Origin: Methylomagnum ishizawai
GTDB lineage: Bacteria; Pseudomonadota; Gammaproteobacteria; Methylococcales; Methylomonadaceae
Length of the DNA: 64,000 bases
NCBI GenBank assembly: GCA_945861705.1
Contig: CAMAVM010000013.1
Coordinates: forward strand, 1 to 64,000
Direction: 5' to 3'
Shown here in pieces: positions 17,084 through 26,269 of this stretch (position 1 is the stretch's first letter; the number at the start of each line of letters is the position of its first letter). The position numbers and the translations under genes were made by a program. Below the pieces are notes generated by a model. It had not been told where the DNA came from. It ran no database searches and saw only the letters and a list, made by a program, of their open reading frames with translations.

Positions 17084-18715
17084 TTAGAAATCTCTGAGCA
17101 AGCTATCATCGGAAGGAATAACCCATGCACTAGGCGGTGATAAGTTGTGGGTCTTCATGTCTACAGTTAAGATGTAAGCACCTTTTGCGCCTTTCCTGTT
17201 ATTAGGTTCGAACTGGAACGGCGGCACAATGTCCACTGAATAATTTTTGATTTCTCCTAACGCGTGGATAAACTTGTCGCGGCTTAAACGTTTGCCGGAG
17301 CGTTTTAATCCTTCAGTCACAAAATTTACCGCCGAACAGGCAATGCGTTGTAAGCCTGGGCTTTGCAAGCTAACTGAATGCTGATTTAGCAGGGCTGCGA
17401 ATTGGCGCATTGCTGGAGCATACAGGTTAAAGGGGGTCGCTAACAGCATCTTGGATGCTGCCAAATCGGGAGTAGCGATAACATTTGCACCTAACATTGC
17501 CAGTAATCCCAATAGTATCGGTTGATGATCGGATTTTGGCATTAATAAATTGAAGTCTTTTAGCTCTTGGGTATTTCCTAAAAAGAAAACAGCATCGGGT
17601 TTTGCTGTTTTCAGTTTTATTAGCTGATTAACATCTTGTTTTGAGTTAGCTTGGGATAAGACGATTTCGGTTGGCGCATTTAAATTATTGCGTTGCACTT
17701 GTTCACGAATCGCCGCGACCACGTTTAAGTTTGTCAACCCATCACTATAAACGATAGTCAGTTTTGGTTTTGCTGTGCTGTTGTCCTTTGGCATCTGGGC
17801 TAGCCAATAATCGACCAAGGCGCGCGATTGATCGGCGTAACTGGGCAGAAAATAGAAAAACGAAGGCGAGGGCGGCGAACTTTCATTAGGTATGAAAGAC
17901 AGCGGGGCGATTACTGGAATTTTTTCGTTCTGCAAGAGTTGATAAATATCCGTAGTGACTTCTGGAAAATATCCTGAGATCAAAGCAAAGGGTTTGGTTT
18001 CAATGATTAATCTCTTGGTGGATGCAAGGATTTCCTCTTTAGTGCCGCCTGAATCCAATGTTGTCAACGTAACTTTGCGTCCATAGATTAGCCCATGTCT
18101 GTTCGATTCGGCAATGCAGGCATCCAGGGTGGCCTTCAGTAGTTTTCCGGTAGCAGCTTGAGTGCTGGTTAGTGGCAATACGGTGCCCAATTGCACTTCA
18201 GATGCAGTTATACCTGCATCGCCATCGCTTGATGACCCTAAAATTTTTATGTATGCAACTAACGCTTGCGCTTGATAGTCCGTGAATCCATATCTAGGCA
18301 TGGCGGCGCTTAAGGGTTTGTCTTGGGCATTAATACCTTTGGTAATTGCGCGGATTAATGTGCTTTCGTCATAAGCCTTTTTGGCAGGTGTGTTGGTAAA
18401 CAAATGCTGCGGACTAATTGTCGGAACATTCAAGCCGCCTTCTTGCTTGCCTTCACCTTTCAGCCCGTGACAATTGGCGCAAGTAAACGTAGTGGCGGAA
18501 ACGGAATCATCAGTAACACCTAAGGTTGTAGTAATTTCATTTTGGCTACCATCGCTACCTTCCCGATAGATTTTGCGTCCTAATAGTTCTATGGCGGTTA
18601 ACGACTCATCGGCATTAGCAACGTCAATAATGCCGCTTGATAATGACATCAACACGATGAGTACTTTAATGCTTAAAGTACACTGTTGATAAGGTCTATT
18701 TATGCTTGCTTTCAC
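17084..18715 (-). CDS. Cytochrome c domain fused to a branched-chain-type ABC substrate-binding protein
   Basis: A 543-residue exported protein with an unusual architecture. A signal segment (about 15-35) is followed by a class I cytochrome c domain with heme motif CANCHG (C79, C82, H83) and a likely axial Met in AAMPRYGF (M139). From about residue 170 a Leu/Ile/Val-type periplasmic binding fold begins: VQLGTVLPLTSTQAATGKLLK, YGRKVTLTTLDSGG, FALISGYFPEVTT, PDAVFFLGNTQELKDF. This fold resembles receptors such as LivJ and related sensor domains. No ABC permease is nearby, so uptake is unlikely. A redox protein with a ligand-binding domain, or an electron acceptor for the MCO system, is more plausible. 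It overlaps the upstream SCO gene by 20 nt and is last in the operon. Confidence 0.88.
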   Translation of the reverse strand: MKASINRPYQQCTLSIKVLIVLMSLSSGIIDVANADESLTAIELLGRKIYREGSDGSQNEITTTLGVTDDSVSATTFTCANCHGLKGEGKQEGGLNVPTISPQHLFTNTPAKKAYDESTLIRAITKGINAQDKPLSAAMPRYGFTDYQAQALVAYIKILGSSSDGDAGITASEVQLGTVLPLTSTQAATGKLLKATLDACIAESNRHGLIYGRKVTLTTLDSGGTKEEILASTKRLIIETKPFALISGYFPEVTTDIYQLLQNEKIPVIAPLSFIPNESSPPSPSFFYFLPSYADQSRALVDYWLAQMPKDNSTAKPKLTIVYSDGLTNLNVVAAIREQVQRNNLNAPTEIVLSQANSKQDVNQLIKLKTAKPDAVFFLGNTQELKDFNLLMPKSDHQPILLGLLAMLGANVIATPDLAASKMLLATPFNLYAPAMRQFAALLNQHSVSLQSPGLQRIACSAVNFVTEGLKRSGKRLSRDKFIHALGEIKNYSVDIVPPFQFEPNNRKGAKGAYILTVDMKTHNLSPPSAWVIPSDDSLLRDF

Positions 18716-19253
18716 CCGTGATATTTTTCAGTGCTGAGATGATTTCATCGGCTTGGGGGAAGCCATAGAGACGCGTCCATTGGTGGTTGCCATCATTGCC
18801 GACAATAATGATATTACTGTGGTCGTTTTTATTAGCGGTGTACACACCAAGATTTTTTAATAATTCGGAAATGATTGTTTTCTCTCCAGTTATAAAACTC
18901 CAATCAGGCTCGGCTTTAAATTTTTTGCTGAATTCCAGCAATCTTTCTGGAGTATCATTAACAGGATCGACACTGATGGTGATTAATTGCACCTTTTGTT
19001 TGCCCAGTTTCTTCTGGACTTGCCTGAAAACAGCGACAGAAAGCGGACAGCTACTGGTGCAAGCGGTGAAAATAAAATTGATTGCGACGGTTTTGTTTTT
19101 GATTAAATCGTTGTGGAACCGATGCCTTTTTCCGGTTTGATCGACTATTGATGCATTAAATTTTGTTTCACTTAAAACAAGTGCTCCTGATGCTATCGCC
19201 ATTATTGGCGATAGCATCAGGAGCATAATAATGATGCTTTTACAGGGTTTCAC
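18696..19253 (-). CDS. SCO1/SenC family copper chaperone (second copy)
   Basis: A 185-residue SCO protein with a Sec signal peptide (MKPCKSIIIMLLMLSPIMAIASG). The copper motif is CTSSCP (C65, C69), and the distal histidine is in NDHSNIIIVG (H145). A thioredoxin fold is evident from TISVDPVNDTPERLLEF. It lies 18 nt after the 521-aa protein gene and overlaps the cytochrome fusion gene, so it is embedded in the giant-MCO operon and probably loads copper into that oxidase. It is a paralogue of the SCO at 13.4-14.1 kb. Confidence 0.93.
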   Translation of the reverse strand: MKPCKSIIIMLLMLSPIMAIASGALVLSETKFNASIVDQTGKRHRFHNDLIKNKTVAINFIFTACTSSCPLSVAVFRQVQKKLGKQKVQLITISVDPVNDTPERLLEFSKKFKAEPDWSFITGEKTIISELLKNLGVYTANKNDHSNIIIVGNDGNHQWTRLYGFPQADEIISALKNITGESKHK

Positions 19254-19271
19254 CTGGATATTTATTGTTTT

Positions 19272-20837
19272 TTAATTACAAAAAACACCGCCTAGTCTGC
19301 CGTGACCAGATTCAGGCCAAGGGTCTAATGGTTCCAGTGCGGCATCTTCATCATCAGGCCACCAGCCACGGGATAGGAAACATAAGTCCTCAAAATTAGC
19401 AGGAATCCAACCTGGCACTGGTTTATTTTTATTGCCGAACACTCTACCTTCAGGGAATATATACTCGCTTACGGGAGCGGTATATTCGCCATAAACTAAA
19501 CCATTAGCTGCCGTTGATGGTGACGAATCGCTTGAGCCATCAATACCGTTAATGCGTGCACGAATTTCTCGGGGTGGCGGCATAAAAACCTGCTGATCGA
19601 CAGTGATCTCAAAACGACCTAAGGGTGGCTTTATTGAAGGTGCTGGGCTTGATAAAAGTCTTTCAGTAAATTTGCCTTCTGCTAATGGTCTTACTGGATC
19701 TAAGGCAAAAACATCTACGTTTCTGCTGGGGTCGGTGGTAAAACCGACAATACGGAAGCGGGTAACTAATGTTTGACCGGGTATTACCGCACCAAACGCG
19801 CCTGCTTTCCCTGGACCCGTTTCTTGATCCAATCCCGGAAACACAGTGCCGCCAGCACCCAGAATTGCCACTTCAATAAACAAGTAGGCAGGATCTTCTC
19901 CTTTATCGGTGTAAATACCTAAATCTGCTTCAAGAGCAGAAGCAGAAATATAAGTGCTATTGGGATCAGCCAGTGTCGGGTCTTTAACCAGGATTCCTGT
20001 ATAAGTCACATAGTCGCCAATTTCAAGGGGAGCCATTTTTTCAGGGTCACAAGCGCCACCACAGGGAGGTGCATCGCTTAAGGCAAATGTCGTACCCATA
20101 GTAAAGCGGCGTAAAGGCTTGCCATCCGTTCCTTTAGGTCTATTTGATGATGGACATTCAGCATCAACCGCAGGCGGTGTGTTTCTAGGCACACACAAAG
20201 GATAACCTGTCGCAGCATGGACGGTAGGGTTGCCCTGATCTGCTTGAAAACGCGGGTCGGCTGATTGTGCTATGCCATAACGACCTGTACCCGTCCCAAT
20301 ATCGGGATCATTCAATCTTACCCGTGCCGACACGGTTGGGTTGGACAATTCGGGGCCGATGAGCAATTCACCAGTGCTGCTGATTTCTTTAATAAATCCG
20401 GAACTGATTTGCAGCGGTATTTGCATGATGTTTGCCAATCCGGCTATGTATTCACCATTGACTATATTGCCAATTAAATCGGCAACATAAGGGAACGGTG
20501 GGGGAGGGGTGTCTTCTAGCGCCAATCCACTTCCCACCGTTGTTGTGGGTAGCTTCATGTCAAAAATAGCTTTCGGTCTTAGGTAAGAACCGGGCATGAC
20601 GATATAACTGTTTTTGGGGATAATGACTTTAGTGCCGTTGACCTTCATGATGGCACCAGCGCGGGCATCACTAGGATTGACGCACCACGAACCATCGCTA
20701 GGCTGGCACATCCTGAATTCTTGTATATAGCCAATAAGCCCAAAGGATGTCGTTGGTACGGGATCGGCGGCGTATGCAAATCCTGAATTGCTTAATAATG
20801 CCATTGCGATCAGCTTTGGCAATGTGAATCTTTTCAT
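19272..20837 (-). CDS. Secreted protein of unknown function in the giant-MCO operon
   Basis: A 521-residue exported protein (signal MKRFTLPKLIAMALLSNSGFAYA). The GGAGG ribosome-binding site sits 7 nt ahead of the ATG at 20837 and decides the start over an earlier TTG. There are no metal or heme motifs. Conserved-looking blocks are VSARVRLNDPDIGTGTGRYG, a central cysteine set (GYPLCVPRN, ECPSSNRPKG, PPCGGACDPEKMAPLEIGDYVTYTG), ALEADLGIYTDKGEDPAYLFIEVA, and a C-terminal GWIPANFEDLCFLSRGWWP. From memory, the ARVRLNDP / CPSSNRP / MAPLEVGDY / EANLGIYT pattern resembles uncharacterised secreted proteins that are common in filamentous fungi; I cannot verify this. Its position between the propeller and SCO genes ties it to MCO function. 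Confidence 0.7.
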   Translation of the reverse strand: MKRFTLPKLIAMALLSNSGFAYAADPVPTTSFGLIGYIQEFRMCQPSDGSWCVNPSDARAGAIMKVNGTKVIIPKNSYIVMPGSYLRPKAIFDMKLPTTTVGSGLALEDTPPPPFPYVADLIGNIVNGEYIAGLANIMQIPLQISSGFIKEISSTGELLIGPELSNPTVSARVRLNDPDIGTGTGRYGIAQSADPRFQADQGNPTVHAATGYPLCVPRNTPPAVDAECPSSNRPKGTDGKPLRRFTMGTTFALSDAPPCGGACDPEKMAPLEIGDYVTYTGILVKDPTLADPNSTYISASALEADLGIYTDKGEDPAYLFIEVAILGAGGTVFPGLDQETGPGKAGAFGAVIPGQTLVTRFRIVGFTTDPSRNVDVFALDPVRPLAEGKFTERLLSSPAPSIKPPLGRFEITVDQQVFMPPPREIRARINGIDGSSDSSPSTAANGLVYGEYTAPVSEYIFPEGRVFGNKNKPVPGWIPANFEDLCFLSRGWWPDDEDAALEPLDPWPESGHGRLGGVFCN

Positions 20838-20874
20838 AACATCCTCCAACCTTGAATTAATTAGTGTTAAAAAT

Positions 20875-22836
20875 TTACTTCTGTCCTACGTTTTGGCTCT
20901 TGGATAAAGGCTCTTGAACCTTAACAATTAACAGTGCTTGCTTGGTAAATTCCAAACCACTGGATTGCGCTTCCACCAGCAGATTAAAACTCCCCGCATG
21001 TGGAAAAGTGACGGCAGCCTGATAAACCCCTGCATCTACTTCTTGTAGCCACGCACGTTTTTGCCAAAGCCCAGGTGGCTCAAACGCCAACAAACGTGCG
21101 TCTTGAATACCTGAGATCGGCTTGCCGGAGGCGGCATCTTGTAACTTAAAACTTAATAAGGTTTCTGTGTTTGCAAACGGCTGTGCTGTTAAAGGCAACA
21201 GTTCCAGTTTAACTTTTGCCTGTTCTTGTTGTTTAGGTCCGGTGGCCTTGCCTTCAAGTTTTGTTGTGAAGCAATGAATAATGCGCGGCTGGTCTAGCAT
21301 CACCGCTACGTCGTAATTGCCTGGTTTTTCTACAGTTACTGGGGCTTCGAATACGCCCTGCGCGGTTTCTTTTAAGCTGCGGTCTAATATCATCAAGGCT
21401 CTTGGAATTCGGCGGTAATTATCCAGCGTCCCCATAGCCACCATCATGCCTTCGACGTAGTAATAAATGGTCTTGCCAGGCGCATTGGCAACCATTACGC
21501 CATTTTGTTCTGGTATCGGCGCGATCATGGCGGCAACACCGACTGAATCGGGCAGGGCAGAAGGCGGTTTTTCGCCAGCTTGAATTTGGGTGACAGACAA
21601 TTCGGCTAATACCCTATTTTGCTTTTCGCTAGATTGGGCAGGCAATTTTTCCAGTTGTTTCCTGTTCACCAGCGCGAACTTTTCCGAGCCTAGCCCCCGA
21701 ACATAGGCATAGTCAGCGGTAAACGTAATCTGGTCGGGTTCTGCGGTCACATTGGCAAAAGCAATTTTCGTATTCGTGGCTGAATCAATCACATACGCTT
21801 TCGCATCGAGTTGATTGACTACCCATACATAACGACCCTGGGGATCAGCGGCGACATCGACCGCGCCACGACCGACTTCAATTTGGGCTTCGTTCGTAAG
21901 TTTAACCGGATCAATAACGCTAAGGGTGTTGTCATTTACGGATGCGACATAAAACCGTTCTGCTTTGTCTACCCAAACCGCTTTTAAGGGCGTATTGCCA
22001 ACCTTTACGTCACCCAGTCTCTTCAAGCTGGCATTTTCGATGATGGATACTGTATTGGCTTGAGTATTCGTTACAACAGCAAACTTACTGTCCGGCGTAA
22101 AACTGATTTGATGTAATCCTTCGTCTACGGTTACAACATTAACTTTAGGTTTTTCGCTCCGATCAATAACGGCAACTTTCGGTGAACCGTCCAAACCCAC
22201 CCATACCGATTGTTCATCAGGGGATAAGGCAATGCGGGTCGGTTTGCTGCTTGCCCCAGTGGAAATTGTTGTCGCTAGACTATGTGTAGTCGTATCAATC
22301 AATGCAACCGCAGCAGCATTCGGCATCGTCACATAAAGCCATTTGCCATCCTTGGTCAACACCCAATCCAAGCCTTGTTCCGGCAATTGCACGATGCCTT
22401 CCAGTTTACTGCTTGATGAGACTTGAGGGTTAATAAACGCAACCGTCTTATCCTGGTTAAGCGTCAACAAAAAATAACTGTTCAGGTCAACATCGGCACG
22501 AGTCGCCAACTGGCCGCTGGAAAAACTCCGTACCTTGGCTTCACAACTGGTTTCGGTGGCGACTTGTTCGGAGCGGCGCAGGGAGAACCAAGCTTTTGGG
22601 CGTAATTGAGTTATCGGTTTTCCGGTTTGTTTTTCATTGAATTTAAGGATTGCTTTTAGCTGTTGACTATCGACAGGATCAGCTTGTTTCCCAACAGGGA
22701 CATTAACCACTTGCATAGCCAAGTCAATCCCCTGGATTTCAACATGTTGACTCACATTTTGCGTGGCTTGTGCCACCAATGGACAAAATGCGGCAAGCAA
22801 CAATAGCTTGGCGGTAGCCCTTATCATAGGAATCAT
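20875..22836 (-). CDS. YVTN-type beta-propeller periplasmic protein
   Basis: A 653-residue exported protein. The signal peptide starts at MIPMIRATAKLLLLAAFCPLVAQA, and an AGGA ribosome-binding site precedes the ATG at 22836. Residues about 120-420 hold repeated beta-propeller blades of the YVTN/cytochrome-D1 type: GKWLYVTMPNAAAVALIDTTT, DEQSVWVGLDGSPKVAVID, DSKFAVVTNTQANTVSIIE, ERFYVASVNDNTLSVIDP, GRYVWVVNQLDAKAYVID. The C-terminal 200 residues form a beta-sandwich-like region. There is no heme motif. Such propellers often act as scaffolds or redox partners. It lies 34 nt after the giant MCO stop and 37 nt before the 521-aa gene, within one operon. Confidence 0.85.
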   Translation of the reverse strand: MIPMIRATAKLLLLAAFCPLVAQATQNVSQHVEIQGIDLAMQVVNVPVGKQADPVDSQQLKAILKFNEKQTGKPITQLRPKAWFSLRRSEQVATETSCEAKVRSFSSGQLATRADVDLNSYFLLTLNQDKTVAFINPQVSSSSKLEGIVQLPEQGLDWVLTKDGKWLYVTMPNAAAVALIDTTTHSLATTISTGASSKPTRIALSPDEQSVWVGLDGSPKVAVIDRSEKPKVNVVTVDEGLHQISFTPDSKFAVVTNTQANTVSIIENASLKRLGDVKVGNTPLKAVWVDKAERFYVASVNDNTLSVIDPVKLTNEAQIEVGRGAVDVAADPQGRYVWVVNQLDAKAYVIDSATNTKIAFANVTAEPDQITFTADYAYVRGLGSEKFALVNRKQLEKLPAQSSEKQNRVLAELSVTQIQAGEKPPSALPDSVGVAAMIAPIPEQNGVMVANAPGKTIYYYVEGMMVAMGTLDNYRRIPRALMILDRSLKETAQGVFEAPVTVEKPGNYDVAVMLDQPRIIHCFTTKLEGKATGPKQQEQAKVKLELLPLTAQPFANTETLLSFKLQDAASGKPISGIQDARLLAFEPPGLWQKRAWLQEVDAGVYQAAVTFPHAGSFNLLVEAQSSGLEFTKQALLIVKVQEPLSKSQNVGQK

Positions 22837-22870
22837 ATCGTCCTCGTTAATATCCGCCGTTAATTTGAGC

Positions 22871-25800
22871 TTAATCAACCCGCAAAATCCCCCACATTCC
22901 ACCTTGGAACTGGAAGTTTTCTTGCACCCTGAATAGGTAATCGCCTGGCACTTCGTTTTTTCCGCCTGCTTTAGTGACTATATTGAAATGTCGGCCAGGC
23001 CCAATGCCACCGATAGCACCCAACAGGGCGGTTTTAATTTTCTTTTCCTCATGTGTTGCTATTGAGGTTGAGTCATTCTTCCACGGCTGATAATCCCAAT
23101 TATGTCCAGATAGTGCAAAAGCATGTTGACGGGAATGCCCATTGGGATGAACCAGCCTAAACCGAATGTCTTCGCCAGCATTGGCTCTAAATACAGGCGT
23201 TTCTGGATCGCCGCAAGCCTTACTGTCGCAGCCAGGATTGGGTGCAGTTGAGCTCAGGGTGTTTCTATAATCCAACTCGTTAAGTGCGTTAAAGTCAGCA
23301 CCGGAAGTTCCTACGCCGTTTCTTGCCCAAAGCGGTTCGGAACGGTAGTTAAACCCTTTTTGCCCGGTGTCTTCGGCATCATCAGCCATCCGGTGATTTG
23401 GCATCGGTTGTTTATTTTGTTGTAAGCTAAGGTCATCCTGGAAGACCACGACGAATTCTCGGAAGGAACGGTCTTTACCCAGCTCATCTAGTGTTTTCAC
23501 GTTAGCGGTGATTTTGGATAATTTATCTGGAAAACTTATCTCCGCATTTTTAGGTTCGATAACTAATGCACCTACCGCACCATGCGAAGATTGTTTGATG
23601 ACATCGCCAAAACTACGTAACGATGCTACCCCAAATTCAATGGGCTTATGACATAAATAAGCTTCATTCGAGCGAAATTTGGTCTTGATAGGACACTCTG
23701 TTTTTTGCTGCTCAGGATTAAAACTGCCAAAGGTTGTTTTATCATATTCTTGACGAGTACCTGCATACCAAATGTATTCGGCAATGTTGTCATCACACGT
23801 ATTAAAATCAGGTGTGCCGACGGATGATACTTTGCGACAGCCAGGTAAGCCGCTCGACGTGCGCTTATCATCTTTTTTTTGTTTTTCATCACTGGCTGAA
23901 CCCACTTTGCCAGGTGCTTCATCTCCACTGATAAAATCCGCTTTGTCAAGATCATCATCTCTACTGTTTAAGCCCACATTGCCACCGCCCATGAATTTGA
24001 CATCATAAGCGACGAGTTGCGGTATTAAATTAATCATGGAAGACATTTGTACTTGGTTAAAATTAAAGCCATTTACTATTGGCGGCATTAAATTGTAACT
24101 ACTGGAATTTGCTAAAACTGCAGGATTTGTGCTTTCCAGAAAATTTTCTGGCAACAGGTTGTGTAAGGTAACTTGGATACAATCACCTGCTGATGCACGG
24201 AGTACCAGCGGTTCGACAGCTTTACCCTCTTCGTAAGCAGTTCTTAACATGCTGACAATTTCATTCGCGCTAAGATGGAAATTGTTGTGAGGATCAATTT
24301 GTTTCTTATTTAATTTAGTTATAACCTTTTTGATGTGATTTTCCTGATGTTCTTCAATCCACTTTTCATCAAGTTCAACAAAAACAATGCCATTCGGATC
24401 AGTAATGTTAAAGCGTTTGTTGTATACCAAGCCGTTATGGCTAGGCAAAATATCTTTCGCTAAAATGGCGACGACATGCTTCTTATGGCTACTGGATTTA
24501 ACAAACTCCTGAAATGGACAAACATTTTTTTTCCAGATGTAATTATTGAAGTACTCTTTATACAAGTCTTTAATTGTATTGATTTTTTTATTAGCGTTAC
24601 GCCCTGTCAAGTCAGGAGCATTAAGCGATAATTCCTCATGTAAATAACTTAATAAATGAGGTATCTTGCTGGGGTCTTTTGCAGATTTTTCCAGTAAGTG
24701 ATTGATAAAAGCTTCCGATTTATAGACAACATCAAATTTGTCGTCAGGGTCTTCTTCGCTCACATCCCATAAGTTTGGAACATCTTCAGTTTGGTTGTTT
24801 TTCTTTGTGGGTAAAACAGCGAGAAATTCATCGATTTTATCGGCTTTAGCCATGACAGCTAATTTGCGTTCCTGGACTTTTTCATTTTGATCATATTTGT
24901 ATTTATTGATTGTTAAATCTGCAAAAGTTTCATTTTTTCCTGGAACACATTTTTTTCCACCATACGCTCTCACTAAACCCCACATACCATCCCAGAAATT
25001 TTCAACACTGGGTGAGCCATACCAATAGTCCGTTACACCAGGGTCGTTTGGCAACTTTACATCCATTTCAAAGTGTTCGGAAATGCCGATTTGTTGTCCG
25101 TTCATGTATCCAGAGTTAAGTGACTTAGGTTCGGCCAGCCATTTAACGCCGTTCATTGAAAAGACATGCTGCTCTTCCTGTGAGCCTTGGATCAGTTGAA
25201 TGCTCAAAGGATCGCACGCAAACGCAGGTAGAACAGGGGTTGAGGGGTCGTCATCCAAGCGCCAAGGCTCGTTCTCACGTAATAGACCAGTGAATTTTTT
25301 TGTCTTGCTTATTTGTTGATCCAATAAGCGGGTTAATTCTTTTCGATCAATGATTTCATTAGGTACATTGTTTTGCAGTTTCCTCATTCTGTCCGAAGCT
25401 GAATCTAGCTGTGAACTATGATGAACTAATGAGCTAAACACATTCGCCATATCGCCTTCAGGAGTTAGCTCTCCTTTGCCATTGCCTAGCGTTGTTTTTT
25501 GATGATACTCAAGGCTGTTCCTGTCTTCCTTGGCAATACGCAACGGAATCGGTTCATTACGGTAGTTAAGTAAACGTGTGCCTGGATCTTCGGTAGAAAT
25601 GCCTTCCGGTTTTGGTTTCAAGCCGTCACGCACATTATGTGGCAGTAGCAGTTCATCCTGCCTGCTCGGCGGGTTGACGGGGCGTAAATCAGCGTTATAC
25701 AGGATCGCAAAATCGGCAAATGCTAGATTATATTCTCGCCGTATCTCATGTTGATGTTCTTCAATTTTTTCATGTGGATGGTCTTTAGGGAAACCAATAT

Positions 25801-26227
25801 TTGCCGCGTAACTGGTTGGACCACCGTCTGGTCTACAAGGATTATCAATAAAACCGCTCAAAGTGGTGTCGCTGCATTTATTCTGTTTGGTATTGACATC
25901 AGCGGGCGAAGCGACCAGTTCGGTCCAAACAGTATTTTTCGGCTCCACAATCAACGCACCATAAAAACCGTGCTGCTGGTGTGAACTGGGGCCGTAGTGG
26001 TCATGGGTGAAGACAGTTCTCATGGTTCTGTCTTCCCACTTATCGTTGAGTACGGGATCGGCCCACCAGCGTTGCACGGTGGTTTGTGCGCCACACCAAG
26101 GGTGATTTTTATCGTTTTCCTCTGCATTGCCTGAGCATTGACCACGGACATCTCTATTAGTGGTTTTGGGTAAGCTATAGGATTTTGCAATTAATGGCTT
26201 ATGCGGTTTGTTATTCCAATCTACCAC
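22871..26227 (-). CDS. Giant multicopper oxidase, segment 3 (C-terminal, after in-frame TAG)
   Basis: A 1,118-residue open frame that continues the same reading frame as segments 1 and 2. Near its N-terminus is the second trinuclear copper motif FTHDHYGPSSHQQHGFYGAL (about residues 73-92), followed by IVEPKNTVWTE. Later cupredoxin-like repeats include QHVFSMNGVKWLAEP, a long charged linker (about 430-690), VLRASAGDCIQVTLHNLLPENF, ASLRSFGDVIKQSSHGAVGALVIEPK, HAFALSGHNWDYQPW and a terminal GGMWGILRVD. There is no signal peptide and no convincing ribosome-binding site before the GTG at 26227. If expressed alone it would stay cytoplasmic and lack most copper ligands. Upstream of the GTG, 14 further codons are open back to the TAG. 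Confidence 0.85.
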   Translation of the reverse strand: MVDWNNKPHKPLIAKSYSLPKTTNRDVRGQCSGNAEENDKNHPWCGAQTTVQRWWADPVLNDKWEDRTMRTVFTHDHYGPSSHQQHGFYGALIVEPKNTVWTELVASPADVNTKQNKCSDTTLSGFIDNPCRPDGGPTSYAANIGFPKDHPHEKIEEHQHEIRREYNLAFADFAILYNADLRPVNPPSRQDELLLPHNVRDGLKPKPEGISTEDPGTRLLNYRNEPIPLRIAKEDRNSLEYHQKTTLGNGKGELTPEGDMANVFSSLVHHSSQLDSASDRMRKLQNNVPNEIIDRKELTRLLDQQISKTKKFTGLLRENEPWRLDDDPSTPVLPAFACDPLSIQLIQGSQEEQHVFSMNGVKWLAEPKSLNSGYMNGQQIGISEHFEMDVKLPNDPGVTDYWYGSPSVENFWDGMWGLVRAYGGKKCVPGKNETFADLTINKYKYDQNEKVQERKLAVMAKADKIDEFLAVLPTKKNNQTEDVPNLWDVSEEDPDDKFDVVYKSEAFINHLLEKSAKDPSKIPHLLSYLHEELSLNAPDLTGRNANKKINTIKDLYKEYFNNYIWKKNVCPFQEFVKSSSHKKHVVAILAKDILPSHNGLVYNKRFNITDPNGIVFVELDEKWIEEHQENHIKKVITKLNKKQIDPHNNFHLSANEIVSMLRTAYEEGKAVEPLVLRASAGDCIQVTLHNLLPENFLESTNPAVLANSSSYNLMPPIVNGFNFNQVQMSSMINLIPQLVAYDVKFMGGGNVGLNSRDDDLDKADFISGDEAPGKVGSASDEKQKKDDKRTSSGLPGCRKVSSVGTPDFNTCDDNIAEYIWYAGTRQEYDKTTFGSFNPEQQKTECPIKTKFRSNEAYLCHKPIEFGVASLRSFGDVIKQSSHGAVGALVIEPKNAEISFPDKLSKITANVKTLDELGKDRSFREFVVVFQDDLSLQQNKQPMPNHRMADDAEDTGQKGFNYRSEPLWARNGVGTSGADFNALNELDYRNTLSSTAPNPGCDSKACGDPETPVFRANAGEDIRFRLVHPNGHSRQHAFALSGHNWDYQPWKNDSTSIATHEEKKIKTALLGAIGGIGPGRHFNIVTKAGGKNEVPGDYLFRVQENFQFQGGMWGILRVD

Positions 26228-26269
26228 CTTACCACCTAGGTGTTTACTGGCTGTTATGCGCTCCCGAAC

